Positions 30,828-39,769 of a stretch of 64,000 bases of DNA are shown one piece after another. The notes beneath the pieces were generated by a model. That model ran no database searches. It was given only the letters and a program-made list of their open reading frames with translations, and was not told the DNA's origin. Position numbers and translations under genes: made by a program. The stretch's first letter is position 1. Each line of letters starts with the position of its first letter. This DNA is from Pseudomonas sp. NFR16 (GTDB lineage Bacteria > Pseudomonadota > Gammaproteobacteria > Pseudomonadales > Pseudomonadaceae), in contig NZ_FNYJ01000002.1 in assembly GCF_900108875.1 (NCBI RefSeq), positions 779,383 to 843,382 of the forward strand. Direction: 5' to 3'.

Positions 30828-30933
30828 AGACCAGTAGGCGCAGGCAGTGAGATTCATGTTTCACCCCTCCAGTTTTTCATGGGGGGTTTGGGGGGGCTTC
30901 GGCCCTTGATGTTGGACAAACGGAGAGATAAGG

Positions 30934-32514
30934 ATGGTTTTCTCATCCAACGTGTTCCTGTTCCTGTTCTTGCCGGTTTTCCTCGGCTTGTACTATCTGA
31001 GCGGGCAACGCTATCGCAACCTGCTGCTGCTGATCGCCAGCTACGTGTTCTACGCGTGGTGGCGAGTGGACTTCCTGGCACTGTTTGCAGGTGTGACGCT
31101 GTGGAACTACTGGATCGGTCTGCGCGTAGGCGCCGCCGGAGTGAAGACCAAACCCGCACAGCGCTGGCTGCTGCTGGGCGTGGCGGTCGACCTGTGCATC
31201 CTGGGCTACTTCAAATACGCCAACTTCGGCGTGGACAGCATCAACGCGATCATGACCTCTTTCGGTCTTGAGCCGTTCATCCTGACCCACGTACTGTTGC
31301 CGATCGGTATCTCGTTCTACATCTTCGAGTCCATCAGCTACATTATCGACGTCTACCGTGGCGACACACCGGCGACGCGCAATCTCATCGATTTCGCGGC
31401 GTTCGTGGCCATCTTCCCGCACCTGATCGCTGGCCCCGTGCTGCGTTTCCGCGATCTGGTCGACCAGTTCAACAACCGCACGCACACCCTGGACAAGTTC
31501 TCCGAGGGCGTGACGCGGTTCATGCAAGGTTTCATCAAGAAGGTTTTCATTGCCGACACCCTTGCAGTCGTGGTCGATCATTGCTTCGCCCTGCAACACC
31601 CGACCACGGGCGATGCGTGGCTTGGTGCGCTGGCCTACACCGCGCAGCTGTACTTCGACTTCTCCGGCTACAGCGACATGGCCATCGGCCTGGGCCTGAT
31701 GATGGGTTTCCGCTTCATGGAAAACTTCAAACAGCCTTACATCAGTCAGTCGATCACCGAATTCTGGCGTCGCTGGCACATCAGTCTGTCCACCTGGCTG
31801 CGTGACTACCTGTACATCACTCTGGGCGGCAACCGTGGCGGCAAAGTCGCGACCTATCGCAACCTGTTCCTGACCATGCTGCTGGGCGGTCTGTGGCACG
31901 GCGCCAACATCACCTACATCGTGTGGGGCGCGTGGCACGGTGTCTGGCTGGCCATTGAAAAAGCACTGGGCCTGAACACTACTCCGCGCACGTTCAACGT
32001 TCTGCGCTGGGCCTTCACCTTCCTGCTGGTCGTCATGGGCTGGGTGATCTTCCGCGCCGAAAACCTGCACGTCGCTGCACGTATGTACGGTGCCATGTTC
32101 AGCTTCAGCGAGTGGGAATTGTCGGACCTTAACCGCGCCAGCCTGACCGGCCTGCAGGTTGCAACCCTGATCGTTGCCTACATCACCCTCGCCTTCTTTG
32201 GTCTGCGTGACTTCTATAAGAACCGCGCACCAGCCAAACCGACCTCGGACACCCGCGCCGCTGGCACGCCAGTCCCGGCTGACGGTCCTGCCGCCGCTGT
32301 GCCAGGCACGATCAAAGCCGTTCCGGGCGACAACCCGGGCAGCATCCATCAACCAGGTTACATCGTCGGCACAGAGGCACAGGTTCAGCCTGCCTACTGG
32401 ACCGCCGATTGGTCGCGCTACGTCATGCGCGCCCTGATTCTGCTGATGTTCGTTGCCTCGATTCTCAAACTCTCGGCGGCCAGTTTCTCGCCGTTCCTGT
32501 ACTTCCAGTTCTGA
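30934..32514 (+). CDS. algI: Alginate O-acetylation protein, MBOAT family
   Basis: A 526-residue membrane-bound O-acyltransferase. It starts MVFSSNVFLFLFLPVFLGLYYL; the MBOAT signature includes QPYISQSITEFWRRWHISLSTWLRDYLYI and the catalytic His in LLGGLWHGANITYIVWG. It moves acetyl groups across the inner membrane for AlgJ and AlgX. A hydrophilic Ala/Pro-rich insert of about 60 residues before the last helix makes it slightly longer than P. aeruginosa AlgI (520). Confidence 0.97.
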   Translation: MVFSSNVFLFLFLPVFLGLYYLSGQRYRNLLLLIASYVFYAWWRVDFLALFAGVTLWNYWIGLRVGAAGVKTKPAQRWLLLGVAVDLCILGYFKYANFGVDSINAIMTSFGLEPFILTHVLLPIGISFYIFESISYIIDVYRGDTPATRNLIDFAAFVAIFPHLIAGPVLRFRDLVDQFNNRTHTLDKFSEGVTRFMQGFIKKVFIADTLAVVVDHCFALQHPTTGDAWLGALAYTAQLYFDFSGYSDMAIGLGLMMGFRFMENFKQPYISQSITEFWRRWHISLSTWLRDYLYITLGGNRGGKVATYRNLFLTMLLGGLWHGANITYIVWGAWHGVWLAIEKALGLNTTPRTFNVLRWAFTFLLVVMGWVIFRAENLHVAARMYGAMFSFSEWELSDLNRASLTGLQVATLIVAYITLAFFGLRDFYKNRAPAKPTSDTRAAGTPVPADGPAAAVPGTIKAVPGDNPGSIHQPGYIVGTEAQVQPAYWTADWSRYVMRALILLMFVASILKLSAASFSPFLYFQF

Positions 32515-32524
32515 GGAGCCTGAC

Positions 32525-33706
32525 ATGACCCGTTCATTACGTTTCCTCTACATCTTCCTGTTCCTGGCGATTCTGCTGGTACTGGGCCTGTGGTCGCTGC
32601 GCAGCTTCGTCGGCTTCTCGACGTCGAAGGAAACCACTGTTCTCAATGGTCACTGGACCAAAGCAGTGGAAACCCATTACGACGATGAATTCCCGATCAA
32701 GCGCCTGGGCACCAACCTGTGGGCTGCTTTGGATTACAAGGTGTTCAACGAAGGTCGTCCGGGGGTCATCCTCGGTAAAGACCAGTGGCTGTACACCGAC
32801 GAAGAATTCGACGCAGTCGCCAATGGCGAGCAGAACGAAGCTGACAACCTGGCGATCATTCAGGGCGTACGCGACACGCTGAAAAAGCAGGGCACTCAGC
32901 TGGTGCTGGCTATCGTTCCAGCCAAGACGCGTCTTTATCCGGAGCACGTGGGCGACAACAAGCCGGCCGCGCTGCACACCGACCTGTATCAGCAGTTCCA
33001 TGCTCAGGTGAATCAGGCCGGGATCTTCGCTCCAGACCTGCTGGCACCGCTGCAGAGCGCCAAAGAGAAGGGCCAGGTTTTCCTGCGCACCGACACTCAC
33101 TGGACGCCGATGGGCGCAGAAGTAGTTGCGCAGCAACTGGGCGCGGCGATCGCCAGCCAGACGCCTCTGAGCGGGGATCCGCAGACGTTCGTCACCGAAG
33201 CGAAGTCCAGCGCGCCTTACAAGGGTGACCTGACCAACTTCCTGCCACTCGACCCACTGTTCAGAAACCTGCTGCCCAAGCCGGATGATCTGCAACAGCG
33301 CACCACCAACCCGGCCCAGGCCGACGGTGACGGCGGTGATGCATTGTTCGCCGACAACTCGGTGGCAGTCGGTCTGGTTGGCACCAGCTACAGCGCCAAC
33401 CCGAACTGGAACTTTGCTGGCGCTCTGAAGCAAGCACTGCACAGCGACGTCGTGAATTACGCCGAAGACGGCCATGGCCCGATTCTGCCGATGCTCAAGT
33501 ATTTGCAGACCGATGCCTTCAAGAGCAGCCCGCCGCAGGTGCTGATCTGGGAGTTCCCGGAACGCTACCTGCCCGCTCACAACGACCTGACCGAGTTCGA
33601 TCCACAGTGGATCGCCGAACTCAAGAAGGCTCGTGACCCTCAACAAAATCTGGCTCAGAACGCCAACGATTCCAACTCCGAGTCGCCCAACCGGGCGCAA
33701 AACTGA
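32525..33706 (+). CDS. algJ: Alginate O-acetyltransferase AlgJ
   Basis: A 393-residue protein related to AlgX, anchored by an N-terminal helix (FLYIFLFLAILLVLGLWSL). The SGNH-like catalytic elements are present: RTDTHWTPMGAEV (Asp-His) and GLVGTSYSANPNWNFAGAL (Ser). It is thought to relay acetyl from AlgI to AlgX. The ATG at 32525, with AGGAG 8 nt before, is preferred over an upstream in-frame ATG inside algI. It starts 10 nt after algI. Confidence 0.96.
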   Translation: MTRSLRFLYIFLFLAILLVLGLWSLRSFVGFSTSKETTVLNGHWTKAVETHYDDEFPIKRLGTNLWAALDYKVFNEGRPGVILGKDQWLYTDEEFDAVANGEQNEADNLAIIQGVRDTLKKQGTQLVLAIVPAKTRLYPEHVGDNKPAALHTDLYQQFHAQVNQAGIFAPDLLAPLQSAKEKGQVFLRTDTHWTPMGAEVVAQQLGAAIASQTPLSGDPQTFVTEAKSSAPYKGDLTNFLPLDPLFRNLLPKPDDLQQRTTNPAQADGDGGDALFADNSVAVGLVGTSYSANPNWNFAGALKQALHSDVVNYAEDGHGPILPMLKYLQTDAFKSSPPQVLIWEFPERYLPAHNDLTEFDPQWIAELKKARDPQQNLAQNANDSNSESPNRAQN

Positions 33707-33720
33707 GAGGACTACTCAAA

Positions 33721-34401
33721 ATGACCTTGCAGAACCCAACTCGCATGCCTACTCGTTCGACCAAGACCAGCCTGCTGAAAACCTGCGTTCTGGCCGCAAG
33801 CCTGGGCTTCGTGTCCCTCTCTGCCTTCGCCGGGGGCGACGCCGCTCTGTACGGCCCGACCGCGCCAAAAGGGTCGACCTTCGTTCGCGTCTACAACGCC
33901 AGCAACAGTGAAATCAGCGCCAGCGTCGGCAACACCAGCCTGAACGAAATCGGCCCACTGGCCAGCAGCGATTTCAGCTTCATGCCGCAGGGTGACTACA
34001 GCGCCAAGATCGGCAGCCAGACGCTGCCGGTGAAACTGGCGAGCGATCACTACTACACGATCGTGAACAACACGTCGGGCGCGCCACAACTGGTGGAAGA
34101 GCCACCGTTCAAGAACAAGCAGAAGTCCCTGGTTCGCGTGCAGAACCTGAGCGACAAGTCGCTGACCCTGAAGACTGCCGACGGCAAGACCGACGTGGTC
34201 AAGGCTGTCTCGGCCAAAGGCACCGGCGAGCGTGAAATCAACCCGGTCAAAGTCAGCTTCGCGCTGTTCGACGGTGACAAGAAAGTCAGCGACCTCAAGC
34301 CAGTGGCGCTGGAGCGTGGCGAAGCAGCCGTGCTGTATGTCACCGGCACCGGCAGCAACCTGTCGCCAGTCTGGGTCAAGCGCCCGACTTCGACTCAGTG
34401 A
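33721..34401 (+). CDS. algF: Alginate O-acetylation periplasmic adaptor AlgF
   Basis: A 226-residue periplasmic protein with an N-terminal signal region (a hydrophobic core around TCVLAASLGFVSLSAFA). The mature part has two similar beta-rich halves (STFVRVYNASNSEISASVG and KSLVRVQNLSDKSLTLKTA both look like repeats of one fold). AlgF is needed for acetylation and is believed to link AlgJ and AlgX. The 14-nt gap to algJ indicates co-transcription. Confidence 0.95.
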   Translation: MTLQNPTRMPTRSTKTSLLKTCVLAASLGFVSLSAFAGGDAALYGPTAPKGSTFVRVYNASNSEISASVGNTSLNEIGPLASSDFSFMPQGDYSAKIGSQTLPVKLASDHYYTIVNNTSGAPQLVEEPPFKNKQKSLVRVQNLSDKSLTLKTADGKTDVVKAVSAKGTGEREINPVKVSFALFDGDKKVSDLKPVALERGEAAVLYVTGTGSNLSPVWVKRPTSTQ

Positions 34402-34448
34402 GGTAGATCGTGCGCTGCTCACGCGGCGCACGCGATTGAATTTTGATT

Positions 34449-34542
34449 CTGTATGAGCGCGCCTGCCCGCGATTGCAATGTGTCAGACGACAGCATTGTT
34501 CTGAACGTACCGGCCCTATCGCGGGCAAGCCCGCTCCTACAG
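34449..34542. repeat. REP pair between algF and algA
   Basis: Arms CTGTATGAGCGCGCCTGCCCGCGAT (as two pieces, 34449-34472) and ATCGCGGGCAAGCCCGCTCC (34518-34537, running on to CTACAG) face each other in the 283-nt gap before algA. The same family is at 43961-44018. Confidence 0.85.
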
Positions 34543-34684
34543 AAATCAGCGTTCGGCGCCAGGTGATGCGGAGCAAGCACACCAAGAGGGCGCCGACCGC
34601 AGCGGTCCAAGAACAAGACAGACGAAACGACAGAAAAACCGACGTATAGCCCATTCGAACGCTATTGCTATTTGGAGAATTAAA

Positions 34685-36139
34685 ATGATTCCAGTGATCT
34701 TGTCAGGTGGCAGCGGTTCCCGACTCTGGCCTCTTTCGCGTAAACAGTTTCCAAAACAGTTCCTGGCTTTGACCGGCGAACATACCCTCTTCCAGCAGAC
34801 CCTCGAGCGCCTGCAGTTCGACGGGATGCAGCATCCGATCGTGGTGTGCAACAAAGACCACCGTTTCATCGTCGGCGAACAGCTGGCGGCGCTGGGCCTG
34901 GATACGCAAGGCATCATCATGGAACCGTTCGGCCGCAACACTGCTCCGGCAGTGGCCATCACGGCCATGATGCTGGCCAACGAAGGTCGTGACGAGTTGA
35001 TGCTGGTGCTGCCGGCCGACCACGTGATCGACGATCAGAAAGCACTGCAACGTGCACTGGCACTGGCAACCGTCGCTGCCGAACGTGGCGAAATGGTGCT
35101 GTTCGGCGTACCGGCCACCAAACCTGAAACCGGCTATGGCTACATCAAGTCCACTGCCGACGCGCTGCTGCCAGAGGGCGTCAGCCGCGTGGCCCAGTTC
35201 GTCGAGAAACCAGACGAAAAACGCGCCATGGAATTCGTCGAAGCGGGCGGCTACTACTGGAACAGCGGCATGTTCCTGTTCCGTGCCAGCCGTTATCTGG
35301 AAGAGCTGAAAAAGCACGATCCGGACATCTACGACAACTGCCTGCTGACCCTTGAACGCAGCAAGCACGATGGCGACAACATCGAGCTGGACCAGGCGAG
35401 CTTCGCCTGCTGCCCTGACAACTCCATCGACTACGCCGTCATGGAAAAAACCCAGCGCGCCTGCGTGGTGCCACTGGATGCGGGCTGGAACGACGTCGGC
35501 TGCTGGTCGTCGCTGTGGGACGTCCACGCCAAGGACGAAAACGGCAACGTCACCAAAGGCGACGTGGTCATTCAGGACAGCCGCAACTGCATGATTCAGG
35601 GCAACGGCAAACTGGTCACCGTGATCGGCCTGGACAACATCGTGGTCGTCGAAACCAAAGACGCCATGATGATCGCCCACAAGGACAAGGTTCAGGGCGT
35701 CAAGCAGATGGTCAACACGCTCAATGAGCAAGGCCGCACCGAAACCCAGAACCACCTCGAAGTCTACCGCCCATGGGGCTCGTACGACTCCGTGGACATG
35801 GGCGGTCGCTTCCAGGTCAAGCGCATCTCGGTCAAGCCGGGTGCCAGCCTGTCGCTGCAGATGCATCACCACCGCGCCGAGCACTGGATCGTGGTATCGG
35901 GTACCGCTCAGGTAACTTGCGACGAGAACGTGTTCCTGCTGACTGAAAACCAGTCGACCTACATCCCGATCGCCTCGGTTCACCGCCTGCGCAACCCAGG
36001 CAAGATCCCGTTGGAAATCATCGAAGTGCAATCGGGCAGCTACCTGGGCGAAGACGACATCGAGCGATTCGAAGACGTCTACGGTCGCTCGACTCCGGGC
36101 ATCGAAGCCGGCGTGAGAACTCAGACCATCGCGCGTTGA
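34685..36139 (+). CDS. algA: Mannose-1-phosphate guanylyltransferase / mannose-6-phosphate isomerase
   Basis: A 484-residue bifunctional enzyme. The N-terminal nucleotidyltransferase has GGSGSRLWPLSRKQFPKQF (pyrophosphorylase signature), FVEKPDEKRA and DAGWNDVGCWSSLW. The C-terminal type II phosphomannose isomerase cupin (from about residue 350) has RPWGSYDSVD and the zinc-site QMHHHRAEHWIVVSGTA. It makes mannose-6-P from fructose-6-P and GDP-mannose from mannose-1-P (AlgC does the step between, elsewhere). Last gene of the operon, with its own ribosome site GGAG and a strong terminator behind it. Confidence 0.97.
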   Translation: MIPVILSGGSGSRLWPLSRKQFPKQFLALTGEHTLFQQTLERLQFDGMQHPIVVCNKDHRFIVGEQLAALGLDTQGIIMEPFGRNTAPAVAITAMMLANEGRDELMLVLPADHVIDDQKALQRALALATVAAERGEMVLFGVPATKPETGYGYIKSTADALLPEGVSRVAQFVEKPDEKRAMEFVEAGGYYWNSGMFLFRASRYLEELKKHDPDIYDNCLLTLERSKHDGDNIELDQASFACCPDNSIDYAVMEKTQRACVVPLDAGWNDVGCWSSLWDVHAKDENGNVTKGDVVIQDSRNCMIQGNGKLVTVIGLDNIVVVETKDAMMIAHKDKVQGVKQMVNTLNEQGRTETQNHLEVYRPWGSYDSVDMGGRFQVKRISVKPGASLSLQMHHHRAEHWIVVSGTAQVTCDENVFLLTENQSTYIPIASVHRLRNPGKIPLEIIEVQSGSYLGEDDIERFEDVYGRSTPGIEAGVRTQTIAR

Positions 36140-36164
36140 TGCACCCGTAAAACCCCGTTGTAGG

Positions 36165-36222
36165 GCCCCCGCCCACTCTCTGCGTATCCCCATCCGCAGA
36201 AGGTGGGTGGGGGCTTTTTTTT
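36165..36222 (+). terminator. Terminator of the alginate operon
   Basis: GCCCCCGCCCAC(T)...CTCTGCG pairs with CGCAGAAGGTGGGTGGGGGC (36195-36214), followed by eight T. A textbook Rho-independent terminator 25 nt after algA. Confidence 0.92.
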
Positions 36223-36262
36223 CAGCCGTCGGGTATTGAGCGCTGCGCATTTACCCGACAAA

Positions 36263-39127
36263 TCATGTCCGCGACAATGTCTTCAGTTCGAACCTGCCTT
36301 TCTTCAAGCCGAACTTTCCTGCGCCCAAGACGAGCCCTCCCGGTACCAGAACCTGTGGGCGATACAGCGCGTTGACCACCTCGCTCAGGTTTTCGGCAGA
36401 TCGGTCACCCGCACTCCACTCCACGACAGCAGTCCGGGTTCTGTCACTCATTCCACGCAAGTCCAGCGCAGTTCTCAGGCCTATACCCTTCAACATGTCA
36501 TTGCCGAGATAAAGCAGATCCACCTCTTCGTTAGGCGCAAGACCATCGCGCGACCAAAAGTCCTCAAATTTTTGATCGGTATCCACTTCGTTGGCTAACC
36601 AGGAAAGCTTTTGCGCTCTCTCTTTCGAGATCTGACGCTCTTTAAGCTCGAACAGGTCTTGCATCTGGACGTGGCTGAATTCATGTTTGTTGCCCAGTGA
36701 CGCCATCGCTGCGTGATAACGGTAATCCCCAAATCTGGACGTCGGCTTACGCGGTCCGCTCCCGCCCGCTTCCAGCGAAAAAAATGCAAAATCAGTTGTC
36801 CCGAACCGATCAACGTCAAGTGCAGAGTTCTTTAACTCCCCGCCGGTGGAGAGCCTTTGGACGCCCTGCAACGAGAGAATGTCGACACCCTGTGCCGTCG
36901 TGAAATCCTTGTTGCTGAAGTGCGTGATCCAGACGGTTTCTGGAGACAGGTTGGCAATGCGGGCAGCGACAATCTTTTCCCGTTCGCTATCGAGCTCGCT
37001 CTGCATGGACCGGATGTTTCGTTCAGATAACCGACGTATCGTGTCCAGACCTCCCTCGCCGGGGAGCTGGAGACCTTTCCATATCCAGCCCGTGAACATC
37101 TGATCGTACACGGCCACCGCGGCGGTCTCGGCGTTTGAAGACGCGTGCGTCGGACTGGCTCCTGAAGGGTCTTTGAAGGTCAGCGGATTATTGCGTACGA
37201 ACCGGTAGTGATTGGGGCCATCAATCCATCCTGCCGGATCCGGATTGAGCCACCTCATCAACCACGGCGCGTAATACCGCATGCCGTAATAGTAGAGCCC
37301 GGTTGCGTCCCGTTCCTTTCCCGAATAGCGCACGGTTCTGTAATGCGTTTCAATCTGCGAGCGACCGGCCCACCAGGACGTGCCACCGAACGGGTAATAC
37401 GTTTCCTGGCTGATGAGTTGACCTTGTCCATCAAGTTCCAGCGTGGCCGAGCCCAGATGATTTGTGAGGTGCAAGCGCACTTGATCGTTTTCGACGACAT
37501 CAGGTTTGCCGCGCTGCCAGTGCAGAATGCGTACTTCATTGCGTGCGGTCGGGATGGTCATCACGTGGAGCTCTTCGTCACGCGCAGTGTTGGTGCGGAT
37601 CTCAAGGCCCGGCAGGTATCGCGCCTCCTCCTTGTGTTGCAGCGATCGGGCTTGTGTGGTTCGCAGCTTGCGCACGCGCTGGCCGCCAGAGTCGTAGACG
37701 TAAATCTCGCTGTCGTCCTGCTCTGATTCGCGCGCCACTGGCGTCACTTTGCGTAATTGGTGACGCACATCCCACTCCAGTTTCTGCCCGGGCGCGAGTT
37801 GCAACATGTTTCCGCAGGCGTCGAACGCCTCGGCAATAACGGCCTCTGTGGGCGGCACGTCATTGAGCAACGTCAGGCAGCGGTTGCTGCACTTCGCAGC
37901 CATTAACCTCTGTGAATGGTTTTGCGTGCCCACATGACTGAGCTTGAGCAGATTTCCCCCGGCGTCGTACTCAAACGTTTGCCGGTAATCAGTCAGTCTG
38001 GACGAGTCGACAGGACACTGGAACCCCGCAAGGTCGGGGCCTCGGTTGATCGCCGCCAGCTCGTACCCCGTCGCGTCCATCAGTCGATAAAGCGTGTCGT
38101 ACGTGAAGGTGCTGATTGGTTCGATGCGTCGATTAATGAAGTGGGTGACGGCCACCGAGGCATCTTCGACACTGACCACGTTGCCCACAGGGTCATAGCC
38201 GTATTGCAGATCCTGCAACCTCTCGCCATGTGGGCGCGAGGCTTTGAGCTGCAACAGCCGGCCGTCGTCCTCGGCGTAGAGTGCCCAACTGACGACGCCA
38301 TTACCGGCTGCCTCTGAAACCACCCGGCTGTGTGCGTCGTAACGAATATCGCTGACCAGCGTCAGTGACGGTTTGCCGGGCAATTGCACGCTCGACTGCT
38401 TGAGCAGACCGGCGACCGTTTGACGTGACAGCCGCCTGTTACCCACGGCATCGAACTGCTCGATGACTTCACCTGTCGGCGCAAATCGCCAGGCGGTCTG
38501 CGCGCCGTCGCCAGGCTCAATAAACAAGTCACGGGCTTCTGGCGGTTCTGGCCAGTCGGGGGGGTCCTCCCCGCTCACGAACCGGCGCATCTGCCGGGTC
38601 AGATTACCTCGAAGATCGAAAGTGGCATTGAGCAGCGTTCCAGCCGGATCATCGTGACGAATCAACCGCCCGGCTTGATTGGCGGGGTGAGCTTCGGGAC
38701 CTGCGTAGGTCATTCGCTCCACACACATCTCGTAAGTGCCGTCGCTTTCAAAGACCGCCACGGGCCGTGACAGCTCGTCATGATCCACCCGCTGCGAATG
38801 CCCGTTCGCATCCCAACGGCAACGCGCAAGACCGTTTTCCCCAAGCAGCTGCACGGTCCAGCCGGCGTCCACGCTGTCATTCAGCAGCGTCTGGCCGGAG
38901 AGTGAGAAGACCCTGGCGACATTCGGCGGCGCGTTGGCTGCCCACAATCTGGGGTCCCACACAGCGGTACGCCGGCCTGCACCATCGTAGACCGAACGAT
39001 CGATACGCTCCGACAAGGGTTCATCGATCTGCCGTCGATGAAAAGACACGGCACGAACCGGCAGGCCACGTGGCTCAACCACGGTCAGCCCGGGTGTATG
39101 GGCGTGCAGAGCGGAGAGAGGCGCCAT
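36263..39127 (-). CDS. RHS/TccC-like protein with unassigned C-terminal toxin-like domain
   Basis: A 954-residue protein. MAPLSALHAHTPGLTVVEPRGLPVR is a TccC-type N-terminus; YD/RHS repeats fill residues about 45-600; the RHS core motif ATGLYYYGMRYYAPWLMRW, then NPDPAGWIDGPN and NNPLTFKDPSG, ends near 655. This is where Tc-C and RHS toxins self-cleave and the variable payload begins. The last 300 or so residues match no family I know; they contain VWITHFSNKDF, TTDFAFFSLEAGG, SRFG and a C-terminal VLVPGGL. There is no signal peptide, no PAAR domain, no vgrG, no TcA/TcB gene and no small immunity gene downstream (only 123 nt remain before algA). ATG 39127 has AAAGGA 10 nt before it. Confidence 0.88.
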   Translation of the reverse strand: MAPLSALHAHTPGLTVVEPRGLPVRAVSFHRRQIDEPLSERIDRSVYDGAGRRTAVWDPRLWAANAPPNVARVFSLSGQTLLNDSVDAGWTVQLLGENGLARCRWDANGHSQRVDHDELSRPVAVFESDGTYEMCVERMTYAGPEAHPANQAGRLIRHDDPAGTLLNATFDLRGNLTRQMRRFVSGEDPPDWPEPPEARDLFIEPGDGAQTAWRFAPTGEVIEQFDAVGNRRLSRQTVAGLLKQSSVQLPGKPSLTLVSDIRYDAHSRVVSEAAGNGVVSWALYAEDDGRLLQLKASRPHGERLQDLQYGYDPVGNVVSVEDASVAVTHFINRRIEPISTFTYDTLYRLMDATGYELAAINRGPDLAGFQCPVDSSRLTDYRQTFEYDAGGNLLKLSHVGTQNHSQRLMAAKCSNRCLTLLNDVPPTEAVIAEAFDACGNMLQLAPGQKLEWDVRHQLRKVTPVARESEQDDSEIYVYDSGGQRVRKLRTTQARSLQHKEEARYLPGLEIRTNTARDEELHVMTIPTARNEVRILHWQRGKPDVVENDQVRLHLTNHLGSATLELDGQGQLISQETYYPFGGTSWWAGRSQIETHYRTVRYSGKERDATGLYYYGMRYYAPWLMRWLNPDPAGWIDGPNHYRFVRNNPLTFKDPSGASPTHASSNAETAAVAVYDQMFTGWIWKGLQLPGEGGLDTIRRLSERNIRSMQSELDSEREKIVAARIANLSPETVWITHFSNKDFTTAQGVDILSLQGVQRLSTGGELKNSALDVDRFGTTDFAFFSLEAGGSGPRKPTSRFGDYRYHAAMASLGNKHEFSHVQMQDLFELKERQISKERAQKLSWLANEVDTDQKFEDFWSRDGLAPNEEVDLLYLGNDMLKGIGLRTALDLRGMSDRTRTAVVEWSAGDRSAENLSEVVNALYRPQVLVPGGLVLGAGKFGLKKGRFELKTLSRT

Positions 39128-39278
39128 ATCCGTGCAGTCCTTTGCGGCAGATAGTTGAAGACTAGTGCTTCACGCCTCACAGACACGACCACTGATCCGA
39201 CACTCCACGCAAAGGCGCATTGGTCTCGCTGCTGCCTTTCGGTACGATGCCAGCATTCGCATTCACGAGTCCGAAGAC

Positions 39279-39743
39279 ATGCTTATCGGCGCCGTACTGA
39301 TCCTCACCTGGCTGGTCCTTCTGCTGCGTTACCCCGCCAGAGCCCTGCCGGTTTCGCTGGCGGCGGCGGTCGGCCTGGGTATCGTCGCGGCGGTGGTGAT
39401 GTGGCAGGACAGTCGAGAAACCCAGCGTCTGGAGCGTCTGCAGTTGCGCCTGGATTTCGCACCGCAGCAGTGCCCGACCGGTCGGCCGCTGCTGGTTCTG
39501 ATCGATAACGGTAACAATGTTGCCCTCACGGAGCTGCGCTGGAAGGTGGCGGCCTACGCGCCCGGCGACACGGTCAACCTCGCAGAAGATACCTACACGG
39601 CGCCGCGCTATCGTGGTCCGGGCGAACTGCTGCCGGGCAATCAATGGCAGGATTGCCTGCCGCTGCCGCCCCTTCGCCCGGGTTACCGGCCGCAGACGCT
39701 GAATTTCCGCGCCGAGCGCCTGCAAGGCACGTTCTCGGACTGA
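39279..39743 (+). CDS. Small inner-membrane protein of unknown function
   Basis: A 154-residue protein, unrecognised. Two adjacent hydrophobic helices (LIGAVLILTWLVLLLRYPA and LPVSLAAAVGLGIVAAVVMW) are followed by a soluble domain of about 100 residues, probably periplasmic, with two Cys (APQQCPTG and WQDCLPLPP) that could form a disulfide and a beta-rich pattern (VALTELRWKVAAYAPG). The ATG at 39279 is chosen because the membrane segment begins there. The SDR gene follows after 26 nt, so they may be co-transcribed, but no functional link is evident. Confidence 0.75.
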   Translation: MLIGAVLILTWLVLLLRYPARALPVSLAAAVGLGIVAAVVMWQDSRETQRLERLQLRLDFAPQQCPTGRPLLVLIDNGNNVALTELRWKVAAYAPGDTVNLAEDTYTAPRYRGPGELLPGNQWQDCLPLPPLRPGYRPQTLNFRAERLQGTFSD

Positions 39744-39769
39744 CCCTCTCGACTCAAGGAATGAACCCT

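Noticed and set aside
36263..39127. Type VI secretion effector cluster around the RHS gene
   Set aside because: No vgrG, PAAR, DUF4123 chaperone or other T6SS gene lies within reach, and the N-terminus is TccC-like.
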